In this document: positions 21,114 through 30,618 of the stretch, piece after piece
Layout of the letters: every line of letters starts with the position of its first letter
Position numbering within the stretch: the stretch's first letter is position 1
Assembly (NCBI GenBank): GCA_009823505.1
Contig: VZQC01001050.1
Coordinates: 124,001-188,000, forward strand
DNA: 64,000 bases
Direction of reading: 5' to 3'
Origin: Rhizomys pruinosus
Taxonomy: Eukaryota > Chordata > Mammalia > Rodentia > Spalacidae
Position numbers and translations under genes: made by a program
The notes under the pieces: model-generated
Seen by the model: only the letters and a program-made list of their open reading frames with translations
Database searches by the model: none
What the model was told of the DNA's origin: nothing

Positions 21114-22035
21114 GATTGTTCTACCAGGTGGATGTTGGCCAGGGGATCCAAGGCCCCACAAAAGGTAAGGGCTCCTTGCCTCTAAGTTGGGATACCTACA
21201 GGAGGAGAGGCAATAAGACCCTGCTGCCGAAGACCTGACGTTAACATGGGAGGGATGTATTGAGACCACACATGCAAGTGTACAGATGGCCTCTGGAATG
21301 CCAGAGAGTGTTACCAAAGGCCACTAAACCAATAAAGCAAATATGGGTCTCCCTGAGTCAAGCAAGACTCCACCGTCAGCACCAGCTACACCTCACCTGC
21401 CTGGAAATACTGTGCAGCAGAGGCAGCCATGTGCCTGTATATCCCAAATCTAATTGGCTATTGGCTCTCCCCTTGGAGAAATAACCCATGGCTGATGCCA
21501 CAAGCTTACAATCTCTACCAGGTTAGATGTTATAAGCCACAGTAAGACCCTGTCATATTTAACAGGGGGGAAAAATTATTCATGGATTACATATCCAAAC
21601 ATCTGTGTCTAAGTAACTACCATAACCATTAGTCCTGCTTAAATATCTATATATCCAATTCTGTCTTCATTAGTAGGATCGAAAGGTTATTTGGACAAAC
21701 TGTCAGCCCATGAAAGGAAACAGCCAGAACTGACCAGAGTCCAAGTCAACAGCTCCAAGAGAGAGTGGACGGTTTTACCTCTCATCCACCTTTGCCCTCT
21801 AAAGCCTAGGGAACAAACTGCGGAAGAGGGGGTGGTAGAATGTAAGGGCATGCGATTGGGGTGATATGTGAAACTACAGCAATGTAGTCTGGACCCACAT
21901 TGATCAACTTGATTGAACAAAACAACCTGTCACCCCCCACTGGATGGTGGGGTTTGTAGGTGTTTGGGCACAACAGCCTGCAGATAGGCTTTGCATGAAG
22001 GATGCTTTTTACTTCATGATTATCACTTATAGCTA
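21114..22035 (+). mobile_element. R1: unnamed retroposon-like repeat, longest copy
   Basis: About 0.9 kb of noncoding sequence also found at 18,211 (partial), 44,919-45,790 and, inverted, 47,333-48,100. Recurring blocks are AGTGTTACCAAAGGCCACTA, ACACCTCACCTGCCTGGAAA, GCTATTGGCTCT, GTCAGCCCATGAAAGGAAAC, GGAAGAGGGGGTGGTAGAAT and TGCATGAAGGATGCTT, ending in an A-rich stretch (GCTAAAAATGAAAAACAAAA). Left ends differ among copies while the A-rich 3' end is common, the signature of a LINE-mobilised RNA. No ORF, tRNA-like or 7SL-like head is visible. It may be an unlisted nonautonomous retroposon, a fragment of a LINE or ERV, or a retrocopied noncoding RNA. Confidence 0.75.
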
Positions 22036-22258
22036 AAAATGAAAAACAAAAAACAAACCTGAGAGAAAGATGCAGGAAGTATGGCAGAATGCATGATCTG
22101 GGATGGGTGAGGGGTGGGGGGCTTTGCAGGATGAGGAAAGGGAAAAAAAAAAAAAAAATGAAAAAAAACAAAAACCAATATACATTGAAAATGAATTGGA
22201 AAAAAATGTAGAAATTGCACAAAGCTCAATAAAAACTAATTAAAAAAAAAAAAAAAAA
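22036..22258 (+). mobile_element. LINE-1 3' end fused to R1
   Basis: Begins AACCTGAGAGAAAGATGCAG and carries ATGGCAGAATGCATGATCTG, as in the LINE-1 3' end at 46.7 kb (CATGGCAGAATGCATG) and 38.5 kb (ATGGCAGAAGGCATG). It ends in AATAAAAACTAATT and a poly-A of 18. Confidence 0.7.
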
Positions 22259-22261
22259 AGC

Positions 22262-22713
22262 AAAAACATAAGTCTTAACATACTGCTTCATGTAAAATTT
22301 TTATAATAATCAGAAATCACCTAAACCTTTTGAGTGTAGGAACCTACTAAAAAATACATATGAATTCCAGTTTCATTAAGAATGGCCAATGTTCTAAAAT
22401 AGTTTGATGGGATATTTTTAGGGTAATTAATGTTCTCTTTGTCTTGGAAAGTCTGTCTATGCATATATTATAGATCTCCACTTGTGAATTATGAAAATGT
22501 CTGGCATAAAAGTAAATTTCCACAGTTTCAGCAAAAAAAAAGTAAATTACCAAAAATAAATCTGAAAATAACACAAAAAAAAAAAAAAAAAAAGACATGA
22601 TAATTAACTGTGAAGGATGAACATTAAACCCTTTCCTCCCAAGTGCTTTTCAATCAGTGTTTGGAGCCCAGCAGCTCGAACTGAACAATTATTACATGTA
22701 AATTGACAAAATT
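22262..22713. other. Unassigned sequence
   Basis: AT-rich with a poly-A of about 20 at 22,574. No SINE body precedes that poly-A. Confidence 0.4.
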
Positions 22714-22723
22714 CAACTTTTAC

Positions 22724-22899
22724 CCTTTTGTTTTTCCTTTTTTTGTTCTTTTTGGTCTTTGAACAGGTCTCCCTGTAGCCCCAGCGTCCTGGGACTGCCT
22801 CTGAGACCAGGCTGGCCTTGAACTCTACAAAGATCGTCTTGCCGCTGTTCCGTGCCTCAAGTGGTACGGTATTAAAGGTGTGCACCACCACACCCCGCT
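22724..22899 (-). mobile_element. B1 SINE, antisense
   Basis: GGTCTCCCTGTAGCCCCAGC, GACCAGGCTGGCCTTGAACT, ATTAAAGGTGTGCACCACCA; perfect target duplication CAACTTTTAC at 22714-22723 and 22900-22909. Scattered one-base losses. Confidence 0.95.
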
Positions 22900-22909
22900 C
22901 AACTTTTAC

Positions 22910-23488
22910 TTATAAGCTCTAAACTTGAAATATTTACTTTGTTGTTTCTGTAATAAAAATCAATTTTTAGCATTAATGTAGGCAAAAATAGCTTTCACAA
23001 AACTTTGTGAGAAGATAAAGCTCTAGAGCTGTCTGAGGACATGGTTTAGAAAATGAATAAAAGCTTGAAAATCAAATCTAAGTCTACACAACCAATTCCT
23101 TCATATCTTCTGCATTTATCTTCAATACCCATGAATCCATCATAATAATGCCATACCATGTAAAAATACACAGACCTAAATATTCATTCACAAATACCAA
23201 TGAAATCATGAGGTAGTTAACTGCCTGCTTCCTGATAGAGTTTAAGTAAATCAGCAAGTGGTCAGGAGATGGATATTTCAAAGGAGTAACCCAACAATGA
23301 AACAAATGGCCAAGGAAGAAATTCCCTGAAATAACAGTAAAGTGTTTTAAAAGTAAAAAAAATGTAACAACGCTTTTATTCTGTGTATTATTACCTTTAT
23401 TGTGTAGATGCTTTTTAGGTTGATTTCATCCCATTTTTCAACTTTTTCTTTTGCTGCCTATAAAATGATGTAAAAATTTATTTTTCAC
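22910..23488. other. Unassigned sequence
   Basis: Nothing recognised. The minus-strand frame 23084-23305 has no domain. Confidence 0.4.
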
Positions 23489-23674
23489 GGGGTGGAGAGA
23501 TGGCTCAGCATTTAAAAGCACTGGCTGCTCTTGCAGAGGATCCAGGTTTAATTCCCAACACAGACATGGTGGCTACCAACCATCCATAACTGATGACCTC
23601 CATGGGCACTGCATGACACACTGCATGCAGGCAATACACTCGGACACGTAAAATACAAATAAATAAATTAAAAT
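23489..23674 (+). mobile_element. B2/B3 SINE, sense
   Basis: GGGGTGGAGAGATGGCTCAG head, GAGGATCCAGGTTTAATTCC B-box region, ATGCAGGCAATACACTCGGA and an AAATAAATAAATTAAAAT tail. The central part is shortened. Confidence 0.92.
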
Positions 23675-23679
23675 ATTTT

Positions 23680-24025
23680 TCCGAACATGTACTTTAATTT
23701 TTCCTAATATTTCTTCTAGTCATTTTACAATGACAGGATAAAATATTACATTTTAATTAATTTTGAGAAGATTTTGATATGCAATATGAAACGTTAGATT
23801 TTATTCTTCAGAATAAGATCATTTAATTTCCCCAGCATCATTTAGTGACTAGTCTGCAACAAACAGAGGAGGGCCTAGACACTCTAAGTAGTGGGAGACT
23901 CTGTGCAACTTATATATTTGATAAGAAATTTGCATCCCGATATCTACAGAACTGAAATCAAAAGCAGGAAAAATAAATTACATTTATACTAGGGTTAGAC
24001 AATGATAATAAATGCTGGAAGAGCA
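23680..24025. other. Unassigned sequence
   Basis: AT-rich, no feature recognised. Confidence 0.4.
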
Positions 24026-24027
24026 GG

Positions 24028-24124
24028 TTTTTATCTGGGTAACCTGGAACTCATTATGCAGACCAGGCTGGCCTCAAACTCATGGAGATCCACTGACTAT
24101 ATATTGGGCCATCAAACCTATCCA
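24028..24124 (-). mobile_element. B1 fragment, antisense
   Basis: GCAGACCAGGCTGGCCTCAA and CTCATGGAGATCCACTGA; the 5' head of the B1 is missing. Confidence 0.8.
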
Positions 24125-24139
24125 GCAAGCAGAAAGAAA

Positions 24140-24560
24140 ATGAAAGAACATCATGTGTCCTTTCTGACCATAATGGAATAAATGGAACAGAACTAGAAAC
24201 AGATTATATGTATTCATGCTGCAGAATGAACCATGATTTGCTGAGTAAATTAAAAGGTAAACTAAGAAATTTCCTGAAACAAATAGTATACTAAAAGCTC
24301 TGCCATATAACAAAATCATTAAGAAAAAAGTTCGTGGTCATAAAGATAGAATGATTTCAGATACATAATGAAAGCAAAGAAAGGGGTTCACTATGAAATA
24401 ACACAGATGGAACTGGAGGATTGCCTTCAGTGAAATATGTCAAAGAAAAGACACAGAAATGCTCTATTTCACATGTAGAGGTCAGAAACATTGATGTGAT
24501 TCATATATGATTATTCACAAGCTGAAAGTTGTAGAAGGAGGGAGAGCTAGCGTGCCCAAA
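24140..24560 (+). mobile_element. Old LINE-1 fragments, sense
   Basis: 24,165-24,330 resembles an upstream ORF2 segment (CATAATGGAATAAATGGAAC, AATTTCCTGAAACAAATAGT). 24,400-24,480 resembles the ORF2 C-terminal end (GATGGAACTGGAGGATTGCC, TCAGTGAAATATGTCAAAGA). The two parts are not contiguous in a normal LINE-1, so this is a deleted or composite old copy. Confidence 0.6.
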
Positions 24561-25615
24561 GCAGTTAGGAAGAAGTGATGAGTATTCGTGTTCTAAGCAC
24601 TAACATAGAACTCACATAACCTGCTATGTTTTATAAGTAGACAAGAAGAATGCAAATCCAACCAAAACAATGCTAAGAAGATGGAGCCTTGCTTCATCAG
24701 CACCTACTGAATTCATGTATAAAATATCATACTCTACCCAACAAATATACTCAATTATTGTGAATTAACTAAAATCTATTTTAAATGATTAATGAAGAAA
24801 CATCAAGCCAAATGATAAGATGAAAATGTGTTAATAAGCAGTGACTCCTACTTGAGACAGCTAAAATAAGTGCAAATTTTTAAAAATATGAAAAATTGGT
24901 TTGCAAAGAAATCATGTTTATTGCTAATATTACTGTTATTTTCTACATTAATGGTTGAAAGTAATGCTAAATTTCAATTAAAAATTAGTGAAAATAAATG
25001 AGTTTTCTACCTCCAAATGGTTCTTTTTACCAATGAACATTCTGCTAACTTACTGTGAGCTTTAAGTAGCTTTAATAAAAAGGAAAATCAAGTCATTTGT
25101 TTCCAGAATTAGAAATACTAAAACATCTACATTATTCCAAACAAAAGTCATAATCATCTTTCATGAGTATATTCTGTCCTATGTAATTAATTCTTGTTAT
25201 GTATGATCTTGTACTATGAGGGTTATGTGGTCACTCGATTCTCTTCTACTAGGATTCTGAAAACCCCAGTTTTCAACCCAGTGATAATGGTCTCCATCAA
25301 AGCCAGTTCCCCAGGGTTCCTGGCACACTCCTTCCATTGGCTTCTCTGATGGGTTTTTTTGAGTATAAACATTCTGGTTTATAGTTGATTGCAAGAGCTT
25401 TGGGGGACCGTCAGTATAAAGCAGTAACAGGAAAACCTACTGTCATGAATGCCAAGATTTTAAAATGGATTGTGATTAAAGGTTGGATGATAGTTCATTA
25501 TAAAAATATTGTAATCAGCAAGGAAATTTGAGATTTTGTTGTACCATGCATCAATTTGAGGCCATCCCAAAGGCTCAGTATAAAATGAAAATAAATATAA
25601 TTACTGGAATCAAGG
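24561..25615. other. Unassigned sequence
   Basis: No repeat identified. The minus frame 25197-25394 and the plus frame 25528-25767, which overlaps the tandem array below, have no recognisable domain. Confidence 0.4.
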
Positions 25616-25619
25616 CTGA

Positions 25620-26012
25620 TAATATGTATTGTTTGTCCATAGTAAAACATATCATGTGTAGTATGGACATTAGCATGTATCTAAAAACAATGTTCAATGT
25701 TGAAAGTATTGATATTAGAAATATTGTCCATAGTAAAGCAGCCTGGAACAGATCATGTGTAGTATAGAATTAGCATGTGTCTAAAAACAGTGTTCAATGT
25801 TGAAAGTATTGATATTAGAAATATTGTCCATAGTAAAGCAGCCATGTGTAGTATAAAATTATCATGTGTCTAAAAACAATGCTCAATGTTGAAAGTATTG
25901 ATATTAGAAATATTGTCCATAGTAAAGCAGCCTGGAACATATCATGTGTGATATAGACATTAGCATGTATCTAAAAACAATGTACAATGTTGAAAGTATT
26001 GATATTAGAAAC
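25620..26012. repeat. Tandem repeat, four units of about 90-101 bp
   Basis: Successive copies of a unit containing TTGTCCATAGTAAAGCAG, TCATGTGTAGTATAGA, TTAGCATGTGTCTAAAAACA and TTGAAAGTATTGATATTAGA. Spacing between equivalent points is about 91, 100, 89 and 101 bases. Units 1 and 3 lack about 10-11 bases present in units 2 and 4 (the AGCCTGGAACA region). Not related to any SINE or LINE elsewhere in the window. Confidence 0.95.
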
Positions 26013-26384
26013 ATTGGTTCCTTAAAAATAAAAAGTGGTGATGTTTAGATAGCTCTTCAAAAACAGTTTTCATGCATTTAGAAATATCACACGAACTTAA
26101 TTGCTTCAAGGTCTCACTCTACAAAGTAAAAGTATACATATTTTGAAATTTTTTTCAATTTGATTTGAGTTCATGATTTTTTGTAGGATTTGGATTTGTA
26201 AGGAAATTATCAAAATTATCTTACATATTAAAAATTTTGAACACTTGGCTATATAAGATCAATTACTGAGAAATAATACATGGTTATATATTAAACAAAG
26301 TCTCAGTAAAAGGTGTTCAAAGAAAATAATGAAGAAAATATGAATGAGCATGAAAATTTAACATCTTAAAATGTATAAGATTTG
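26013..26384. other. Unassigned AT-rich sequence
   Basis: Nothing recognised. Confidence 0.4.
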
Positions 26385-26490
26385 AGCTAAGTATAGTTCG
26401 ATATACCTGTAATCCCAGTAGACTGGAGGCTGAAGCAGAGGGATCCCAAGTAAATTTGAACCCCACTGGGCTATAGTGCGACTTTGTCTA
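26385..26490 (+). mobile_element. Diverged B1-like SINE, sense
   Basis: TACCTGTAATCCCAGTAGAC, GAGGCTGAAGCAGAGGGATC and CTATAGTGCGACTTTGTCTA place it among 7SL-derived SINEs (an old B1 or proto-B1). Confidence 0.75.
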
Positions 26491-26520
26491 TAAACAAACA
26501 AACAAACAAACAAACAAATA
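26491..26520. repeat. (CAAA)n microsatellite
   Basis: About seven CAAA units grown from the A-tail of the preceding SINE. Confidence 0.95.
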
Positions 26521-26689
26521 AGCAATAATACAGGACTTGGATATCTTAAGTAATCATAGATATTGGGTTAAAATAAATTTAGTATCCCTTCATACTAAAG
26601 ATTTAGTCCCATAATTGTATTGAGAGGCTGGATAGTCAGATAATTCCTGTCCTCAGGAACCGATGAATGTTATTTTGCATGTGGACTAG

Positions 26690-26945
26690 TGTTTGAGAAG
26701 GTGGCCATGTTTAAGTTTGCCCCTATCGTGCCTTTTCTCTCTGCTTCACAGGCCCACTGGCTTTTCCTTCCACAGTGCTGAGATGCAGCACGGAGGTCTT
26801 CAGCAAGTGCCAGCAGCAACCTGGTCTCCTCAGCCTCCAGGATGGCAAGCCCAGCACACTTCTATTACCTTCTGTTAGTTACAAATTACCTATTCTGTCA
26901 CATGCTGCTATATCACAGGAGTACAGAAAATGGACCAAGATAGAT
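26690..26945 (+). mobile_element. Degraded MaLR LTR, 3' part, sense
   Basis: The end of the block (TTACAAATTACCTATTCTGT, TATATCACAGGAGTACAGAA, AATGGACCAAGATA) matches the usual MaLR LTR terminus, and TGCCTTTTCTCTCTGCTTCA is the expected upstream region. The AATAAA-type signal is lost. Small plus-strand frames here are coincidental. Confidence 0.6.
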
Positions 26946-27755
26946 GAGATACCATCAGCATAAAACACAAGGAAGTAATATGATGGGACACAGAATCTTC
27001 CAGCTTGCATATTTAGAGTATGAATGAAATTTTTGAGTTCTTATTAATAGCTGAAACAATAATCCAAAACAGTTTTGTCATTTGGACAGAGAGATAATAT
27101 AACCTAAGTTTTGAGTCACTGTATTATTTACATGACAGGCGACTTCAAAATCCTATAAATAAATAAAGCCATCCAAGCTTTCAGTCTACGCTAGTGTTGA
27201 CTGTGTAATATATAAGGCCTATTTTACAGATATTTTCTGTGTACATACAGCTATTGCCCTTCGCTTTCTTTCTAATTTTGAAAGAATCATTTGTTTTGCC
27301 TTAGGAAAAACAAAATCACTGTCCTTTTCTTAAAGAAAAAAAAATCAAGAAAATTTTTTCTTGAAAATTGAGAAGTGGTTTAATATTTAATTAAAATCAA
27401 ATGTTTGTAATTCTGATAAATCCAAGCACCTAGTGGGTATACTATAAGCTTATTTGGTTAGTAATCCCCAGCCACTAAAAAGACACATTTTTATGATAAT
27501 ACTTCAGAATACATAGCTATTTTTATAAGATCAAAAATATTAAATTAGAGTTATCAATTTTCTCTAGATCAATGCGAATTTTTAAAAGTTGTATGTTTCT
27601 ATAAAAATATACTTCCCTTATATAGCAAGAATTAAAATTTTAATACCTTTTTAAAAATTGTTAGATTTTCAATCAATACTAAATTTATGTAAATGCTTAT
27701 TTCTTCCTAGGACAATTGGAATTAAGTTCTTTTTTTTTTTTTTAGAGTTTGTAGA
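26946..27755. other. Unassigned AT-rich sequence
   Basis: Nothing recognised except a short T run at 27,731. Confidence 0.4.
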
Positions 27756-27759
27756 AGAT

Positions 27760-28000
27760 CACATATTCTTGTTATTAGCTCTCTGTGACTGTGACAAAAT
27801 AACTGAAGAGCAACTTAGAAGGAAAAATTCAATTCTCTTTCTTAGCTTTAGACCTTTCATTTTGTGGCTGTCTAGGTCGGCTGCCTTTGGGCTGTAGTGA
27901 GGTACAACAGGTGGCAGAATCACTATCTGGGAAACAGAGAGGCACTCCATCCCAAGGTTCTACCACCTCCAAGGAATGCCATAGTCTGGTCCCCAAGACT
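27760..28000 (-). mobile_element. Probable MaLR-type LTR, antisense
   Basis: CTGTGACTGTGACAAAATAA followed by CTGAAGAGCAACTTAGAAGG is the reverse complement of an LTR terminus of the AAGTTG...TTTTGTCACAG kind, as at 51,430-51,470. The rest is too diverged for a family name. Confidence 0.5.
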
Positions 28001-28126
28001 TTAGCATGTAGTTCTTCAGGAGACATGTAATCACAGTATGCATTCATAGAAGCAGACATCCATTCTTCCGTTTTTAGAGTTTAGACAGGAGTTAGGAATA
28101 AATACTACAACATAAAACTTGGAGAT

Positions 28127-28275
28127 GTACAGGGCATGGTGGCACAGGCCTTTAATCTCTGCACTTGGGAGGCAGAGGCAGAGGCAGAGGCAAGTGGATC
28201 TCTGTGAGTGCAAGGCCAGCCTGGTCTACATAGTGAGTTCCAGGACAGCTGGAGCTGCAGTGAGACCTGGTCTCA
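28127..28275 (+). mobile_element. B1 SINE, sense
   Basis: GGGCATGGTGGCACAGGCCT, GCCAGCCTGGTCTACATAGT, GTGAGACCTGGTCTCAAA. GGCAGA is tandemly tripled at 28,171-28,190, lengthening the B1. Confidence 0.97.
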
Positions 28276-28327
28276 AACACACACATACAAAAACAAACAA
28301 ACAAACAAACAAACAAACAAACAAAAA
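28276..28327. repeat. (CA)n then (CAAA)n microsatellite
   Basis: A short CACACA run passing into about nine CAAA units. B1 tail expansion. Confidence 0.95.
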
Positions 28328-28860
28328 ACCCTGAAGGTGTAAAAGAATTAATTTTACTTTGTGTTTTTGTTTATGTTATGTTTTGGAATATGTGACATGT
28401 TACAATCATCTGCTGAACAGTAAGACTGAGCTTCCCATGCTTCCTGGAAAAGATGTCTTTTGCCTTGGTTATAAAACACTACGCAGGCTACAGGTTGAAC
28501 AGGAGACAAGGAAAGGTAGTTCCATTGGATCAGCATCAGAGTGTCTCCAAACCCCAGCGACAGGTAAGGTTTCCAGTCTGTTTATATTTGTCCTTTTCCT
28601 TATTGGGCGGTTGCATTTAGGGTCCTCAGATTCTTTGAGAGCCTAGATGGAGTAGTGGTCTAAAAACTTAAGTTCCTGGAATCTGGAGAGGAAAGTGAGA
28701 GACGTCAGGGGAGGAAGGAGGAAAAAGGCAAGGGTTTGAAGAGCATGCCCAGAATTTCTAAAAACAAAGGGCAAGATTGCAGGTAATCCAAACTGACAGG
28801 AAGGAGGAATAAAACTCACAGCAGAGAAGATCGCTTAGCTGAGTCTTTCTGGGGAGATCT
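28328..28860. other. Unassigned sequence
   Basis: Slightly higher GC than its surroundings. It contains a strong splice-donor-like CAGGTAAGG at 28,561, but I see no branch/acceptor pattern or conserved protein that would make it an exon. Confidence 0.35.
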
Positions 28861-28872
28861 TAAATACTTTTT

Positions 28873-29120
28873 TTTTAAATTTTATTTATTTCTGTATGTG
28901 TATGAAGGTACTGTCTGCATGCAAGTCTGTGCACCTGTGTCGTGCAATGCCGCGGAGGTCAGAAGAGGGTCTCAGATTCCCCTGGAACTGGAGTTCTCCT
29001 GGAATTGGAGTTTCAGACGGTTCTCGGCCGCCATGTGGGTGCTGGGGATCGAACCCGGGTCCTCTGTGAGAGCGGTCGGCGCTCTTAACAGCTAGACCAT
29101 CTCTCCAGCCCCCCCCCCCC
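28873..29120 (-). mobile_element. Young B2/B3 SINE, antisense
   Basis: CpG-rich copy (TCTCGGCCGCCATGTGGGTG, GGATCGAACCCGGGTCCTCT) with the doubled GGAACTGGAGTTCTCC / GGAATTGGAGTTTCAG motif. Target duplication AAATACTTTTT at 28862-28872 and 29121-29131. A run of C at the head replaces the usual GCCCC. Confidence 0.97.
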
Positions 29121-29131
29121 AAATACTTTTT

Positions 29132-29764
29132 AAAGAAGTCTATTGGAGTTTGATACTGCCCTTAGTACAACCAACCTAATGACACCCCGGAGAATGCATC
29201 TTCAGAAGGGGGACATAGAAGAGTTAAGAAAGAAGCTTTCTACCGGAAAGCAGACATGTGACCAAGGAAACCACAACAAGAATTACCCCACATCATGGAA
29301 ATTTTCAAGCACATGTGGGCTTCTTAATCTAATGCTAAAGAAAGCTGGAAAATTTAGCCATTGGGCAAAAGGAGGGAGCCGGTGGATAAGCAGTCCTGAG
29401 TAGGGATATTCTTGATAACCAGCAGAACAGGCTGTTAGTTCTGATGAACTGGACTTTGCAGGCCGATGTCAAGTTGTTAAAGGCAGCAGATTAAGGACAA
29501 CTGTTGAATGGTAAGGGCTTTAAAGAAGAGTTTATTGGGGCACAGCTCATTGTGGTAAATGAGCAAGTCATCAGTTACGAGAAGTATCTATGAAAATAAT
29601 GTCTACGAAACAGGTCAACTCATTGAGTTAAGGATTCCAGTTTGGGGGTCGGGGGATTTTTAATCTGATATCAGACTTCTTTCTTGGAATAAATCTCTCC
29701 ACTTTATTTGCATTGAACTTTTTCCTTCACTCTGGTTTGCATATGCGTGTTCTTCCAAATTTCA
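29132..29764. other. Unassigned sequence
   Basis: No family recognised. The plus frame 29143-29403 (86 codons) has no domain signature. Confidence 0.4.
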
Positions 29765-30215
29765 GTTCCTGGAAGCTTGATTCTAAATGTTAAAATTCAG
29801 AAAGCTGCCTTGACTGATGAGACTGGTACTAGGGAAGTCAGAGGGTGGCCTCATGGGAGAATTGATGCTTTTCTCAAGAAACTAAATTTGTGTTCTAAGC
29901 CTGGGTTAAGTGTCACAGAAATGAGTTTAGTGTCAAGGGATTGGTTTTGATATTTTGACATGGGGTTGTTAAAAGCTGGTTAGCTCCATGTGTCTCTTTT
30001 GCACACTTTCTTCCTCTTTTTACACATGATACATCTTTCTTCTATGATGTGACAGAACACAGCACAAAGCCATCCTCCAAAGCTCAGCATATCTTGGTCT
30101 CATGTTCTGAAACACCCCCATTTCCAAAGCATGAGTCAAAATAAACTTTTCTTTCTAAAGAACTATTCTTCAGGTATTTTCTTCTAACACCACAAAGCAG
30201 GGTATGATAGACCTT
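29765..30215 (+). mobile_element. Degraded MaLR LTR, sense
   Basis: AAAATAAACTTTTCTTTCTA, CTTCAGGTATTTTCTTCTAA and a decayed ACCACAAAGCAGGGTA end follow the MaLR LTR 3' pattern. Upstream, GGTGGCCTCATGGGAGAATT and the AGCTCC...CTCTTTTGCACACTTTC stretch fit the U3/R portion. Old copy, left boundary uncertain. Confidence 0.55.
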
Positions 30216-30323
30216 GTGGCTCTGTAATTATTCAAAGAAGGTAAGATACTTTTCATGAAGGACAATTTATATATGCTGCCAAGTGACTAAAAAGCATTAC
30301 AGTTAAAATTTAGATTATATTTT

Positions 30324-30600
30324 GGGCTGGAGAGATGGCCTAGTGGTTAAGAGTGCCAACTGCTCTTGCAGAGGACCTGAGTTCTATCCCCAGCACCCAC
30401 ATGGCAGCTCAGAACTGTCTTTATCAGATTTCAGAGGAATTTCCAGGGGGAAAAAAATCTGTCTTCATCGGATTTCCAGGGGAATCTGATGCCCTCTTCT
30501 GACCTCTGTGACATTGCATGACAGGGATGCACAGACCTACATACAGGCAGTACATTCATATGCATAATAAAATAAATAAAATAAAAAAAGATAACCTAAA
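30324..30600 (+). mobile_element. B2/B3 SINE, sense, with internal duplication
   Basis: GGGCTGGAGAGATGGCCTAG head and GGACCTGAGTTCTATCCCCA B-box. The body carries an extra block: CTGTCTTTATCAGATTTCAG...AATTTCCAGG is followed by CTGTCTTCATCGGATTTCCA...GG. Long target duplication AAATTTAGATTATATTTT at 30306-30323 and 30601-30618. Confidence 0.96.
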
Positions 30601-30618
30601 AAATTTAGATTATATTTT

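Larger units (their letters stand above)
18716..21510. repeat. Duplicated segment, copy 2
   Basis: Second copy of 15,570-18,610, without the B2. It continues past the point where copy 1 ends, through the rest of R1 to 22,035. The 104 bases between the N and the TA tract (18,612-18,715) do not match the left flank of copy 1. Confidence 0.93.

Noticed and set aside
25620..26012. Possible CRISPR-like array
   Set aside because: Direct tandem units without variable spacers in a rodent genome; an ordinary minisatellite-type repeat.
28359..28646. 95-codon frame with a strong splice-donor-like CAGGTAAGG at 28,561
   Set aside because: A single donor-like site is common by chance; no acceptor, conserved protein or neighbouring exon is visible.
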